Positions 16,730-26,145 of a stretch of 64,000 bases of DNA are shown one piece after another. This stretch comes from a virus. Location: the IMG/VR virus record IMGVR_UViG_3300012012_001194, positions 37,504 to 101,503 of that record. One strand, 5' to 3'. The number at the start of each line of letters is the position of its first letter. Position 1 is the first letter of the stretch. A program made the translations under genes and the position numbers. A model generated the notes under the pieces. The model searched no databases. It was not told the DNA's origin and worked only from the letters and a program-made list of their open reading frames with translations.

Positions 16730-18223
16730 TTACTCTTTACTTCCAATTTGTTTAAGCAAATTAAGGAATTGCTCATTTAATTCCTGCTTTCTATTAGCGG
16801 CAGAAATCAAATAGTCATCCGTAGCTGGTACTGGATCTGCTCCAACACCCACATATCTCAACATAGATCTTAGCCTACCGGGGGCTGTCCTAGCTATGTA
16901 TCTTTCTATTTGAACCTTCCTATCTTCTATAGGGAGGTGCTCATGGCTATCAAAGCGCAAAGCCCTTCCTTCACTCTGACTACTCCTAGCAGTGTTCCAA
17001 TGCGGGTCTAATAGCTGAACTAGCTTAGTTCCCTTAAAGGAAAGACCCTCAGTTCCAGACGGGCCTAAGAGCGCAACCTTAAGCTTGTCGGTATTGTAGT
17101 CGTCTACTAAGCGCTTACGCTCTTTATCAGATAGGGCGCCCGTGAAAGAGGCAGCTGGAATGCCAGCTCGGTCTAGCGCCGCTTGATAAGGGGAAAGCCC
17201 AGCATCAATGAAGTTGGAGAAGATCAGGGCTTTGCCCTTGGGGTCTTTATCCAAGAGCCCTTTAAGATTACTAAAGGCAGTGGTCAGCTTGGGCGAGTCA
17301 TCAAATGCCTTTTGGACATCTTTGTTACCCTTCATAAATGGAAGAGTAGAAAGACCTACCTGTCTCAGCCCCGTCATGAAGCTGGTCATTCGGCTGACCT
17401 CTTCCTGCGTCAGCGGGTAATTCATCTTGAGCTTCCATCGAAGCGCAGCAGGAAGCTGCCCCATCATGTAGCTGTTAAGGTCGGTCTGGTTTTGGCTCAT
17501 CTCTACGACGACGTCTTTGCGGTTAATCTCAGCTTTGGGAGCCAGAGGTGCAAAGTAATCCACCTTCCCTTGAAGCTTGTTTTTAAGCTGATCTTGGTTG
17601 ATGATCGATGGCTCGCCGGGAGCCCCGTTGAAGATGCGCTTGTACCACGGCTGCTTGGGAGCCTCATCCATGTACATGTTACCGAACTCTTCAGGGCTCA
17701 TGTCCTCGCCAGTGAGGATGTTATAAGGCACTGTGAAGTCGCTTGGGTCGTTAACTACTGGTGTGCCCGTGAGAAGCACCACCTGCCTAGCCTTTCTAGC
17801 AGCTTCTACTAGGTTCTTGGCTTGAGCCGAGTTTGGATTACGGAAGCGATGAGCCTCATCTACTAAGAGGGAGCCTGGGTTCTCAATCGTACGGCCAAGC
17901 GCTACTCCGGTGTGGCTCATGATGCTACTTGGCGTAGCAGTTGGTTGATCAATAAACTTTTCCTGCTCCTTACGTAAGTTGTTACGTAGAGAAGCTGGAA
18001 CTACAGCGGTGTAAGGTATTTTTGACTCGTCTGCTGCAGCTAAGCCGCTTAGTGTTTTTCCAGACCCAAGGCTGTGATAAAGCAACATACGAGCTTTGCC
18101 AGCTGTGTCTAACTGTTTCTGTACCTTATCTACTACTCCCTGCTGGTGCGGCTGCAGCGAGATATTAGGATTAAGGTCAGCCTGTTTTGTGGAGACGTCT
18201 CCACTAATGTAGTCTTGGGTCAC
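16730..18223 (-). CDS. SNF2-type superfamily II ATPase, NPH-I-like, next to RNA polymerase
   Basis: The 497-residue protein starts at GTG 18223 behind GGAG, two bases after the polymerase stop. Motifs in order: SLGSGKT (Walker A, about residue 51), VDEAHRFRN (DEAH, about 121), LLTGTPVVN (motif III), GLSFKGTKLVQLLDPHWN (motif V) and QSEGRALRFDSH (motif VI). The short form and the RALRFDSH ending resemble poxvirus NPH-I and D6/D11-like ATPases that work with viral RNA polymerase in transcription termination; bacterial RapA is a longer relative. Adjacency to the fused subunit suggests a transcription partner, probably co-packaged. The start encodes SGDVSTKQADL, carrying one palindrome copy and a K-x-A site. 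Confidence 0.85.
   Translation of the reverse strand: MTQDYISGDVSTKQADLNPNISLQPHQQGVVDKVQKQLDTAGKARMLLYHSLGSGKTLSGLAAADESKIPYTAVVPASLRNNLRKEQEKFIDQPTATPSSIMSHTGVALGRTIENPGSLLVDEAHRFRNPNSAQAKNLVEAARKARQVVLLTGTPVVNDPSDFTVPYNILTGEDMSPEEFGNMYMDEAPKQPWYKRIFNGAPGEPSIINQDQLKNKLQGKVDYFAPLAPKAEINRKDVVVEMSQNQTDLNSYMMGQLPAALRWKLKMNYPLTQEEVSRMTSFMTGLRQVGLSTLPFMKGNKDVQKAFDDSPKLTTAFSNLKGLLDKDPKGKALIFSNFIDAGLSPYQAALDRAGIPAASFTGALSDKERKRLVDDYNTDKLKVALLGPSGTEGLSFKGTKLVQLLDPHWNTARSSQSEGRALRFDSHEHLPIEDRKVQIERYIARTAPGRLRSMLRYVGVGADPVPATDDYLISAANRKQELNEQFLNLLKQIGSKE
18190..18203. promoter_or_regulatory. Dispersed palindrome TGGAGACGTCTCCA, copy 3
   Basis: Symmetry extends to 16 bp (GTG...CAC). It is in the first codons of the SNF2 ATPase gene, in frame as SGDVST. 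Confidence 0.8.
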
Positions 18224-18225
18224 GG

Positions 18226-21200
18226 CTACTCCACTATGACAACTTTGTCGTTGGCATCAATCTCGCCGGAACGGTACGCACGCATGGCATCAGCCTTAGT
18301 CTTGAAGTACCTCTCTGGCCTCTTAGATGCTTCAGAAGTGGCGGTGTAGAGCCCGCCTTGGTATTCATTCATTGGCAACTGATGAACCTTGAAGTTCTTT
18401 ACAGCGAACAGGTTTCTGCTGGGTAGCATCTTCTCCATAGCGTCTTTAACCGCTTCGTCAGTAGTAGGCACATGGTAGTTCATAGCATCGCCATCGAAGT
18501 CGGCGCCAAACCCTTTTACAATAATAGGAGGAACTTGAAGAGTACTTCCCTTAACAAGGGTAGGCCTAAACGCCATAACCCCATATCTATGTAACACTGG
18601 AGCACGAGTAATGATAACAGGTCTTGCTTCCATCTCAGAAGTCATGGCATCCATAGCCATCTTATCTTTATTCTCTATCATTTCTGCGGCTTTAAACCTA
18701 TCAACTCCACGCCTGACTAATCTTCTCATAATAAATGGCTTATACACTGCCCAAGCCCTGTCTTCAGGGATACCGACTTGATCCATGTCCAGTTCTGGAT
18801 TAGGAGTAATAGCAGCCCTACCTACCATGTCAACATTAGATGCTAATAGCTTTCTTTGAAGGACACTGAACTTAGGGTTATCACCAAAGACTTGCTTTAG
18901 TATTCCCTTTACGTTCTTCTGCTCTAACTTTGGATTGGTAGCATCGCCAAGCCCAGTTACGGCTTTGAGGGAGTCATAAACGCTTGTTCTATGCTCAGAA
19001 AGATCAGAGAAGCTCTTGGACGACTCCCTCATCTCGTTGTTAGAGTCGATCAACTCTTTATAAAGATAGTTAGCGTCTCCAACCATAGGCAGCCCGCTTG
19101 ACTGCATCACGCTAACTGGCCTAAATAAAGGAGGAAGCACAGGAGCTTTAGACATCATCCAGTCAGATGGATGCATATTCAGTTCTTTAGTGCTCTTAAG
19201 ATACCCAAGTTTACGAACTGCTTCATCTCTGTAAGACTTCTTACCAGAAGCTATCTGAGCTCTGGCTTTCATGATCTCTTGGTCGACATTGATCTTCTTT
19301 AGTGCTATCCCAATAGCGTTAGGTCCCTTAACGCCGTTAAGAGCTTCTTTACCAGCTAATACGTCTCTAAATTTGTTCTCTGTTAATCCCAGTACTTTGC
19401 GTATGGGCTCTTCCATAACAGGGTTAGGCATCGGCTCGTGCAGCTTTATGTGGCTCCACATCGTACCGCCATGGCCGCCCGTAAGCTTAGGGTCAAATAA
19501 CCCATCACCGACTGGCTTCATGCCGCCTTCCCAATCTACGGTGTCGGATCGCTTAATCTCACGATCGCCTGAGAGGGAGTCTATATCTCTATCAGTCAAT
19601 GCCATGAGCTGTGTCTTGGAGCCGCTGCGCACGGGGTTAATTCCAGCTGCTTGGAGCTGTGCCATAAACTTGCGATAGGTCAAAGGCACTCTAGGGATTG
19701 GCATAGCCTTGCCCCCCATGAAGGCCGCCCAGTAATCATCGTTCTTCTGGCCTCGAATAGCTCCTGCGTCTCTTAGAACCTCATGGGCCCCGTGAGAGAG
19801 TAGAGCGTTAACGTCCATGAGGGCCATTCTTTTAGATCCGGTCTCTCCGCCTTTAGCCGGGGTCTCTTCAGCGGTGTACCCGCTAGAAATTCCTCGACCT
19901 TGGCCTTTAGACTCAGAGGTGTGATGCAACTTCATAAAGAAGCGATTGCCTGTGAAGATGTTCTTAATCTTCTTACCTGACTCAGGATCTTCGAGGTCTT
20001 CCATATCACTAAGGTTGTTTTTTCTAAGCTCATCGATAGCGAACTCAGTAAGGTCTTCGATGTTGTCGAAGTCTTTAACTGCGTAGCGTTTACCTGTCTT
20101 CTCAGATATCTTTCCAAGAGCAGCTTCTACCATCTGGCTTGGATTAGTTCGAGTAATAACCCCAAGCGGGTTTAGTAGTACTTCAAAGGGCCGTCCGTCT
20201 GCGCCTTTTGGCATCTTGTCATCAGGAACAACAGTGGAGATAACTCCTTTATCACCATAACGCCCGGAGAGCTTATCTCCTTCTTTCATGGGGTTAAGGC
20301 TCTTTACCGTTACTGCAAATCCTTTTTTAGTTTGAGCCACGTCGGTAACCACACCTTCGTTCTCGTGATCCCACGTGGTGCTGGCGTTATTAAACCCAGT
20401 CCTAGACCTTCCAACTTGCTGGTTATGGGCTCTTGAGAGTACGTTAGCTTGTAAGATAAGTGGGTCACCTTTTCTTACAACTGTACCCGGCTTAATCACA
20501 CCGTTGTCGTCAAGGTTGTCTACGAGGGCCCTAGAATAATCAGAAGGAAACAGTGTAAGAAACGCCCGCTTTCCAGGCTTGGTGTCTTTGTCAAATTCAG
20601 CCTCATGCTGATACATGTGCTCAGAGGTTAGACGTTTAGCTGCGCCTTCTGAAATAACAATAGCGTCTTCAAAGTTGTAACCCTTGTAAGGTATGTAGGC
20701 GGTTCTAAGATTAGTGCCTAGCGCAGATGTGCCTTTGTCATTAGTGTAGTTAGATCTAGCTAACAAGTCACCTTGGTTGACAACATCACCAACTTTTACG
20801 GTAGCCGTGTTATGTAGAAAAGTCTTACGGTTGAATGGAAGATTATTATAGATCTCTTTCTTGTGAAGCTGGCCGTCTTCTCCCCGTACATGAATCTCAT
20901 CACCATCTACTTTGATTACTTGGCCCGCTACATCAGAGTGTATAGCGCCCATATGTTTACCGTAATCTTCCTCATAAGACTTGTCGTCTTCATCGGGCAT
21001 ACCTGATTGCACATAAGGGGCTTCAGGGTTTTGTAGGGGTAGCGCCTGCGTAAGCATGCGGGCGCCCATCATTACTCGCTGCCCTTTGGTAGCGCTCTTA
21101 AGAGGAATCATATTGGCTAGCTGATTAAAGGCGTGCTCCATGCGAGGAAGCTCATGGCTAACCTCTGCTCTGTTCACGTACTTGATCTTACCGTTAACTA

Positions 21201-22701
21201 AAGCAGCTATCTTTTGATTATTAGGATCTCGAAGCTGATTAGGGAACGCCACAACAGAGTCGGCCATCTCTTGAGGAGTTCGCCACACTTGCTCGTTAGT
21301 GTTCACGTCTCTAAATCCGCCATACACCTTTCCATCAATACCTTTTCTGGAGTTGATAGCAATACGACTGTCTACGCCTACTTTGAGAGACTCTGGAGTT
21401 AGCAAGGGGTCTACAAAGCCAAAGTGAGACGGCTGTACGTTACGAGCCTCTTCAGGTACAGATTGCAGCGAAGGGATACCGCCTTCACCGAGGCGGCTAA
21501 TCCTAGTTACTTGGTTAAGCAGGTCGGCAGGGTTAACTTCTTCAAGGGGTTGGCCTAACCCGCTAGTCATAATGGCGCCATTAATCTGAGAGTTTAAAAA
21601 CCCAGCGCTGAAAGGGCTTAGGTTCTTCCTGAAGCTAGCCTTCCATAGCAGAGGGCGCATTACTCGGTGTGCAGCGTTGACCCTTTCTGCAAATAAGTCT
21701 TCAGGCCCAACCATAGACTGATACGCCATAGCGTCACGGTCGTCTGGGTCTACCTCTTTACGGTGGACAGCTAATATCTTCTTAGTAGCAGCTAAAATAG
21801 AATCTGCTGATACGTTCTTAAACGGCTGACCTAAAGTGCGAGACGTAACCTCGGGATCCATCTCCATCTTGGCGATAGCTTCTAATATAGATTGCTTTTT
21901 ACTCTCTGCGGTATGAATCTCGCCTGCCTTAGTCTTGCCTATCTTGGCAAACAGCTTTTCCATATGGTTTGGATCGTCGGTAGCAGAGTTAGCACTGTAG
22001 ATCTCATTACCCCAGGCTTCTCTAAGCTGCTTGTCAGTAGCGCCAAGGGCTTTTAGTAAAGGAGTAACAGGTACAGAGGATTGGCCGAAGCCTATAGAAA
22101 ATACACCCTTCTCAGGATCTAGCGAGTAGCGATGGGACGAGCCTTTTCCTGGCATAACGTTGACATGGCTTTCGACTTCACCATTCTTAGCGATACGAGT
22201 GAACACGCCTGGCTTTAGCCGCATTTGATTAGCTAACGTGTATTCAGTGCCGGTGACGATGAAAGTGCCACGGTCGGTCATATAGGGAACTTTAGCCAGC
22301 GTAGTTCTACGGGTGTCTAGCGTATCGCCAGTAACATTATCTGTTAATGTTAGCGTACCTTTAAGTGCCCGATTTAAGGTATCGCCCTTAAGAATTGCAT
22401 TCTTCTGTGACTTGATAGACTTCTGCTCATCGGGGTCGTCCCAGCCAATATCCGAAACACTTAAGGTGTGCCTCTGGTTTACTAATGGTTGGATGTTAGA
22501 TGCGGCAGCTTGAATACCAGAAAAGATAGCAGTCCTAGTAGCTTTGATATCATCAAACTTGCGCATTGGCGGCGGTACGGGGGGTTGCATAACGGGCGGC
22601 GGCAGGGTAGGAGCTGCCGTAGAAGCAACCAAGCCGACTGGCTTAGGCTTAGTCGGCTCGGAGCTCAGAACACTGTTATCGTCATCAAGTATTCCAGCCA
22701 T
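18226..22701 (-). CDS. RNA polymerase beta / beta' N-terminal fusion
   Basis: One 1491-residue chain covers a beta-like subunit and the first half of beta'. Beta signatures in order: VPYMTDRGTFIVTGTEY (about residue 137), the rifampicin-region and post-rif segment SRLGEGGIPS and SHFGFVDPLLTPES, IPYKGYNFEDAIVISE, and KEGDKLSGRYGDKGVIS. Beta' signatures: GLFDPKLTGGHGGTMWSHI (without the usual zinc ribbon cysteines), RKLLASNVDMVGRAAITPNPEL, RAPVLHRYGVMAFRP, and the catalytic GADFDGDAMNYHVP with Asp at about 1401, 1403 and 1405. The chain ends just after NDKVVIVE, where the cellular protein continues to the bridge helix; that part is at 11516. Residues 1-45 are a Pro-rich extension. Probably the virion RNA polymerase. 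Confidence 0.93.
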   Translation of the reverse strand: MAGILDDDNSVLSSEPTKPKPVGLVASTAAPTLPPPVMQPPVPPPMRKFDDIKATRTAIFSGIQAAASNIQPLVNQRHTLSVSDIGWDDPDEQKSIKSQKNAILKGDTLNRALKGTLTLTDNVTGDTLDTRRTTLAKVPYMTDRGTFIVTGTEYTLANQMRLKPGVFTRIAKNGEVESHVNVMPGKGSSHRYSLDPEKGVFSIGFGQSSVPVTPLLKALGATDKQLREAWGNEIYSANSATDDPNHMEKLFAKIGKTKAGEIHTAESKKQSILEAIAKMEMDPEVTSRTLGQPFKNVSADSILAATKKILAVHRKEVDPDDRDAMAYQSMVGPEDLFAERVNAAHRVMRPLLWKASFRKNLSPFSAGFLNSQINGAIMTSGLGQPLEEVNPADLLNQVTRISRLGEGGIPSLQSVPEEARNVQPSHFGFVDPLLTPESLKVGVDSRIAINSRKGIDGKVYGGFRDVNTNEQVWRTPQEMADSVVAFPNQLRDPNNQKIAALVNGKIKYVNRAEVSHELPRMEHAFNQLANMIPLKSATKGQRVMMGARMLTQALPLQNPEAPYVQSGMPDEDDKSYEEDYGKHMGAIHSDVAGQVIKVDGDEIHVRGEDGQLHKKEIYNNLPFNRKTFLHNTATVKVGDVVNQGDLLARSNYTNDKGTSALGTNLRTAYIPYKGYNFEDAIVISEGAAKRLTSEHMYQHEAEFDKDTKPGKRAFLTLFPSDYSRALVDNLDDNGVIKPGTVVRKGDPLILQANVLSRAHNQQVGRSRTGFNNASTTWDHENEGVVTDVAQTKKGFAVTVKSLNPMKEGDKLSGRYGDKGVISTVVPDDKMPKGADGRPFEVLLNPLGVITRTNPSQMVEAALGKISEKTGKRYAVKDFDNIEDLTEFAIDELRKNNLSDMEDLEDPESGKKIKNIFTGNRFFMKLHHTSESKGQGRGISSGYTAEETPAKGGETGSKRMALMDVNALLSHGAHEVLRDAGAIRGQKNDDYWAAFMGGKAMPIPRVPLTYRKFMAQLQAAGINPVRSGSKTQLMALTDRDIDSLSGDREIKRSDTVDWEGGMKPVGDGLFDPKLTGGHGGTMWSHIKLHEPMPNPVMEEPIRKVLGLTENKFRDVLAGKEALNGVKGPNAIGIALKKINVDQEIMKARAQIASGKKSYRDEAVRKLGYLKSTKELNMHPSDWMMSKAPVLPPLFRPVSVMQSSGLPMVGDANYLYKELIDSNNEMRESSKSFSDLSEHRTSVYDSLKAVTGLGDATNPKLEQKNVKGILKQVFGDNPKFSVLQRKLLASNVDMVGRAAITPNPELDMDQVGIPEDRAWAVYKPFIMRRLVRRGVDRFKAAEMIENKDKMAMDAMTSEMEARPVIITRAPVLHRYGVMAFRPTLVKGSTLQVPPIIVKGFGADFDGDAMNYHVPTTDEAVKDAMEKMLPSRNLFAVKNFKVHQLPMNEYQGGLYTATSEASKRPERYFKTKADAMRAYRSGEIDANDKVVIVE

Positions 22702-22702
22702 T

Positions 22703-23650
22703 TTAGGCCTCGTATTCTAGAGTTTTACCTATGTCACCGGAAGGTCTAAGAGTTTTCTTGTTTTTAGCGACATCTACGGGAACAGGAATTGAATAGATGG
22801 GCTGCCCCTCTATTGCTCTGCGGTTAAGGAACTCGTTGAGGTAACGTTGGGATTCTAGCTTCTCAGCGTCGTTCTTCTTGGCATCTTGATACCCTGTGTA
22901 TATACCTGCAGTACCGAGGCCCAGACCTAGCGCTCCGAGTACACCGGCGTATCCTTTTAAGGCGTCCTTAGGATTTGGAGTATTATCTTTAATCTTCCTA
23001 CCTAACGCTCCAATACCCGCAACCACGTTTCCACCAAAATCCAATAAGTTGTCCTTAGCTTGCTTCTCGCCTTCAGAATGAAACTCAGCTAACTTCTCTA
23101 AGTCCTCAGCCAAACTAGCGGACTTAACCGCTTTAATAGGCGAGCTCAATCTATTAGAGTGAGCCTCTACTAGAGCCTTACCAAATTCAGCTTTAGCGTC
23201 GGTAAGCTCTTGATCTTTCTCTGCTTTAACTTTCTTAGTTAGCAAATGGTTTATAAGAGAGTAGCTTCCAACCGCTGGAACAGCGGCGGCAGTAAGCGCC
23301 GCTGAAAGATAGTAAGGGTTAGCCAGATCACCAGGCTGAAACTTTGACTCCTTTTCCATGGAGATATTCTTGCCGGGTTTATAAGTACCTAGATTCTTTG
23401 CTTTACCTTTAAGCTTGCGCTTACGTCTACTCTCAAAGAACTCAGAAGTGCCTGGAATGGCACTCTGACCAGGAACAGGGACTTCCACCATGGATCCGCT
23501 AGGAGCACCAAGGGTTGACTCCCTGTCTGTGAGAAGCGAGCCGCTATTTAGATGCTTAAGCAGAGCTAAGCCAGAGCCCCCTAGTAAGCTATAAAGACCA
23601 GTCCTCTTTAAATCTTCCATCTGCCTAGAGTCGAAATAATCGTTTGGCAT
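22703..23650 (-). CDS. Virion protein with two or three hydrophobic segments
   Basis: The 315-residue protein starts at ATG 23650 behind AGGAGA and ends one base before the polymerase fusion. A short hydrophobic stretch lies near residue 20 (YSLLGGSGLALL), another near 113 (YYLSAALTAAAVPAVGSY) and a third near 240 (YAGVLGALGLGLGTAGIYTG). A basic patch RRKRKLKGKAK sits near 76. KSASLAEDLEKLAEFHSEGEKQA near 175-197 stacks three K-x-A sites. Likely an internal virion or ejection component co-transcribed with the polymerase; no family is recognised. Confidence 0.5.
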   Translation of the reverse strand: MPNDYFDSRQMEDLKRTGLYSLLGGSGLALLKHLNSGSLLTDRESTLGAPSGSMVEVPVPGQSAIPGTSEFFESRRKRKLKGKAKNLGTYKPGKNISMEKESKFQPGDLANPYYLSAALTAAAVPAVGSYSLINHLLTKKVKAEKDQELTDAKAEFGKALVEAHSNRLSSPIKAVKSASLAEDLEKLAEFHSEGEKQAKDNLLDFGGNVVAGIGALGRKIKDNTPNPKDALKGYAGVLGALGLGLGTAGIYTGYQDAKKNDAEKLESQRYLNEFLNRRAIEGQPIYSIPVPVDVAKNKKTLRPSGDIGKTLEYEA

Positions 23651-23652
23651 TG

Positions 23653-24003
23653 TTATCTCCTAGTTGGAACTATCTTTCCTTGAATGTCCGCCCACTCCAT
23701 GTGGATGCTTATCTTCTGTTTGTCTTCAGAGATGAGCTTTGTCCTATCTATCTGAACGCAAGCCCTGTTAGCTATGAGATCTCTTACTTTTGCGTATTCC
23801 TTAAGGTCTTCAGGATTGCTTAGATCAAATATCTTGACCTTTACATCCAGTTGCAGAGGGATATTCTCATACTCCTCCTGCGTTGTATTAGGGGCCATTG
23901 GCCCGCCAGCAATTGGAAAGCCCTGCGCCGTAGTGCCGGAAGCCTGTCGGTACTTTACGCCAACGCCGCCAAGCCCAAATTGACTTAGTATTTTATCGTT
24001 CAT
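23653..24003 (-). CDS. Small protein, unknown
   Basis: This is a 116-residue protein with ATG at 24003 behind AAAGG. It is beta-rich with charged loops (LQLDVKVKIFDLSNPEDLKE); no membrane segment or motif is seen. The start MNDKILSQFGLGG is similar to the start MNDKQMFKVAFLA of the gene before it, which may be chance. It sits in the polymerase upstream block with minimal spacing. Confidence 0.5.
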   Translation of the reverse strand: MNDKILSQFGLGGVGVKYRQASGTTAQGFPIAGGPMAPNTTQEEYENIPLQLDVKVKIFDLSNPEDLKEYAKVRDLIANRACVQIDRTKLISEDKQKISIHMEWADIQGKIVPTRR

Positions 24004-24012
24004 AATGCCTTT

Positions 24013-24429
24013 CTAGTAGCGTGTTACGCCGGAGATGCCACGATCTCGTTCTCGCTTACGCCTTGTCATCTCAGTCTGTCGCTTAATAATCTCTGTCAGC
24101 CTATCATACTCATTGGTGATCTCCTCTTGAAGGAGGTCGTCCTTAGATGGGATAGGGGGCTTGGTAGCTTGATACAACCCCGGACCTAGCAGCTTATTAC
24201 CAAGATAGTAACTGCCTGCGCCGCCAAGAGCAGCAAGGCCTCCCCCGGTATAACCAAGATCTCTAATAAGGGGCAGCGGGTTAAGGGCGTCAAACCAAGA
24301 TTTGCCCTCGGCGCTCTTCTCAGCTAAAGCAAGAGCTTGCTTAACTCTCACATGAATTTGATCAAGGGTAAGCCCGTCCTCAACACACTTGGCCAAAAAG
24401 GCTACCTTAAACATTTGCTTGTCGTTCAT
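24013..24429 (-). CDS. Small membrane-associated protein, unknown
   Basis: This is a 138-residue protein. The N-terminus MNDKQMFKVAFLAKCVEDGL has K-V-A at residue 8. One Gly-rich hydrophobic segment (YTGGGLAALGGAGSYYLGNKLL) lies near residue 60, and a charged, probably coiled C-terminus follows with a cluster of Arg/Lys (TRRKRERDRG). Its architecture of helix, single membrane segment and basic tail is like other small virion proteins here. The function is unknown. Confidence 0.5.
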   Translation of the reverse strand: MNDKQMFKVAFLAKCVEDGLTLDQIHVRVKQALALAEKSAEGKSWFDALNPLPLIRDLGYTGGGLAALGGAGSYYLGNKLLGPGLYQATKPPIPSKDDLLQEEITNEYDRLTEIIKRQTEMTRRKRERDRGISGVTRY

Positions 24430-24433
24430 AATG

Positions 24434-24790
24434 TTATCCTAGTATGATACCTGAGTTAGTTACGCTAGCGCCTGTAGACCAGATCCTACGATTATCGTGT
24501 GCTAAGTCTTTTATGACCTTAGCGTCTGTAGGGTCGCCCTGTTCCTTGGCTTCTTGAATGCACAGCATGATGTCTCTAGCCGCTGCAATAATCTGAGACT
24601 TCTCATCTTGGTGCTGGACTCGGCTGGACTCCTCAAACAAGGCCTTGGCCCTCTTTCTCATGACGCTAATAGGCTCGGACTTGTCAGAGCCGTCTCTGCC
24701 GTCGTGAATACGGATAAGCCCGCCTTCAGCCCAGAATTCTATCTGGTTGTATTTATAAGTCTTCTTAATGCTAATCGAAGGAACATCCAT
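24434..24790 (-). CDS. Small cytoplasmic-type protein, unknown
   Basis: This is a 118-residue protein with ATG at 24790. It has a short N-terminal beta region (YKYNQIEFWAEGGLIRIHDG), a helical centre rich in Arg/Glu/Gln, and a C-terminal Ser/Gly end. There is no membrane segment and no N-proximal K-x-A, so it may be a cytoplasmic assembly factor rather than a packaged protein. No family is recognised. Confidence 0.5.
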   Translation of the reverse strand: MDVPSISIKKTYKYNQIEFWAEGGLIRIHDGRDGSDKSEPISVMRKRAKALFEESSRVQHQDEKSQIIAAARDIMLCIQEAKEQGDPTDAKVIKDLAHDNRRIWSTGASVTNSGIILG

Positions 24791-24849
24791 AACCAGCCCT
24801 TTCAGTTAAAACCCAATAATACACTAATTTAAGCAGGCTGTCACTCAGC

Positions 24850-26145
24850 TTATTGGCCAAAGAATCCAGGCACCACTGCCTTAATAGCCCCCGCTACAAC
24901 GCCTGCGCCCTGCAGCGTTCTTTGAGCCTGCGGAGTCAAGCCTACCAAAGCGCCTAAGACTTTGCCACCTAAAGTAGCTTGCACATACCCAGCGCCCATA
25001 CCTAGGCCGACCCTAGCAATGTCCATCGGAGTTATGAAGCCAGTGTTACCCCGCATGTTATTAGCGGCCCCTACTACGCCCATCGTAGCTGCCTGCAAAT
25101 ACGATGGAGTGAACGGGTCATTTAAAACTAAGCGGTTAAAGGCGTCAACTGGTACCGGCTCTAAACCAAAGATTGATTGATTGTTATTAAAGAAGTCAGC
25201 AGCTTTGCTCATCTCGCTAGAGATACTAGGCTGCAGCTCTGCTAAAGCTTGAGAAGCCTTAATGATTGGAGGCGTAGTATGCGGGTTGCCATAGAGCACG
25301 TTAGGAGTAGTAAAGGCGTTCCACGCACTAGACTTGCGATCTGGGTTTAGCTTATTATCCCAAGTAGAAGCTCCAAGTACTCCAAGCGCCGCGCCGGGAG
25401 CAGCTCCAAGAGCGCCGCCAAGCATAGCTAAGCGCTTACGCAACTTACCTTTCTCAAATACATTAGGGGCAACGTTCTCAGCTATAGTTCCAGCACCGTA
25501 GCCAAGGCCTGCTGCAAGAGTGCCGCCGGCTACCATCGATGCAAGAGGTGTTGGACCCCCAAAGCGGCTAGCAAAGCTGGAGGGCGTAATCATAGCCATT
25601 TGAGAGATGGGCCTAAGGATGCTAGATATAGTAGCGCTGGCAGACTTTACTAAAATCCAAGGGTGCTCAAGGTTGGGCCGGCTGACTTTATTAGCCACGC
25701 CTTGCTTAGTCAAGAAAGTGGAGACGTCTCCACTGGGGACTAACACCTTACCTGAAACTGGGCTGAGCCAAGCGTGCATATTAGGTGAGAGGGCCCTAGC
25801 TATCTTTTCGTAAAGCTTTTTTGATGATGAGATGTAGGTGCTTATAAGCTCGGGCACATGCTGCCACGCTAAATCTTCAGCAATTTTGTTCAGACCTTCT
25901 TGCCTAGAAACAGTGTAAGGGATAATATCCCTAGGTGCGTGGACTTTAAATGCCGTTGGGACGTGCGTTACCCCTACAAACTTCTTATTAAGATCAGAAT
26001 CAATGACGAAATCCTCTGGCCTTTCCATGAAGAGCTTCCTCAATATTTTGTTCTTTTCGTGATAGTTACGGTCGTCCGACATCTGCTTCGCTAGAAGAAG
26101 CTGGTGCAGGTCGGCCTTTGGGTTGCGTTCTGTCTCTAGCTGCAT
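24850..26145 (-). CDS. Glycine-rich virion protein, first gene left of the divergent junction
   Basis: The 431-residue product is read from ATG 26145 (MQLETERNPKAD), with GGAGGA eight bases upstream; the frame is open further but overlaps the ribonucleotide reductase start. Residues 1-160 are charged and helical. LVPSGDVSTFLTKQG near 135 carries a palindrome copy. From about 180 onward there are repeated Gly/Ala-rich hydrophobic stretches (MVAGGTLAAGLGYGAGTIAE, MLGGALGAAPGAALGVLGAS, GKVLGALVGL) typical of glycine zippers. It heads the minus-strand block that includes the RNA polymerase and diverges from nrdJ with 75 bases between starts. Confidence 0.55.
   Translation of the reverse strand: MQLETERNPKADLHQLLLAKQMSDDRNYHEKNKILRKLFMERPEDFVIDSDLNKKFVGVTHVPTAFKVHAPRDIIPYTVSRQEGLNKIAEDLAWQHVPELISTYISSSKKLYEKIARALSPNMHAWLSPVSGKVLVPSGDVSTFLTKQGVANKVSRPNLEHPWILVKSASATISSILRPISQMAMITPSSFASRFGGPTPLASMVAGGTLAAGLGYGAGTIAENVAPNVFEKGKLRKRLAMLGGALGAAPGAALGVLGASTWDNKLNPDRKSSAWNAFTTPNVLYGNPHTTPPIIKASQALAELQPSISSEMSKAADFFNNNQSIFGLEPVPVDAFNRLVLNDPFTPSYLQAATMGVVGAANNMRGNTGFITPMDIARVGLGMGAGYVQATLGGKVLGALVGLTPQAQRTLQGAGVVAGAIKAVVPGFFGQ
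25719..25732. promoter_or_regulatory. Dispersed palindrome TGGAGACGTCTCCA, copy 4
   Basis: Symmetry extends to 18 bp (AGTG...CACT). It lies inside the 431-residue gene, in frame as SGDVST. Confidence 0.8.
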
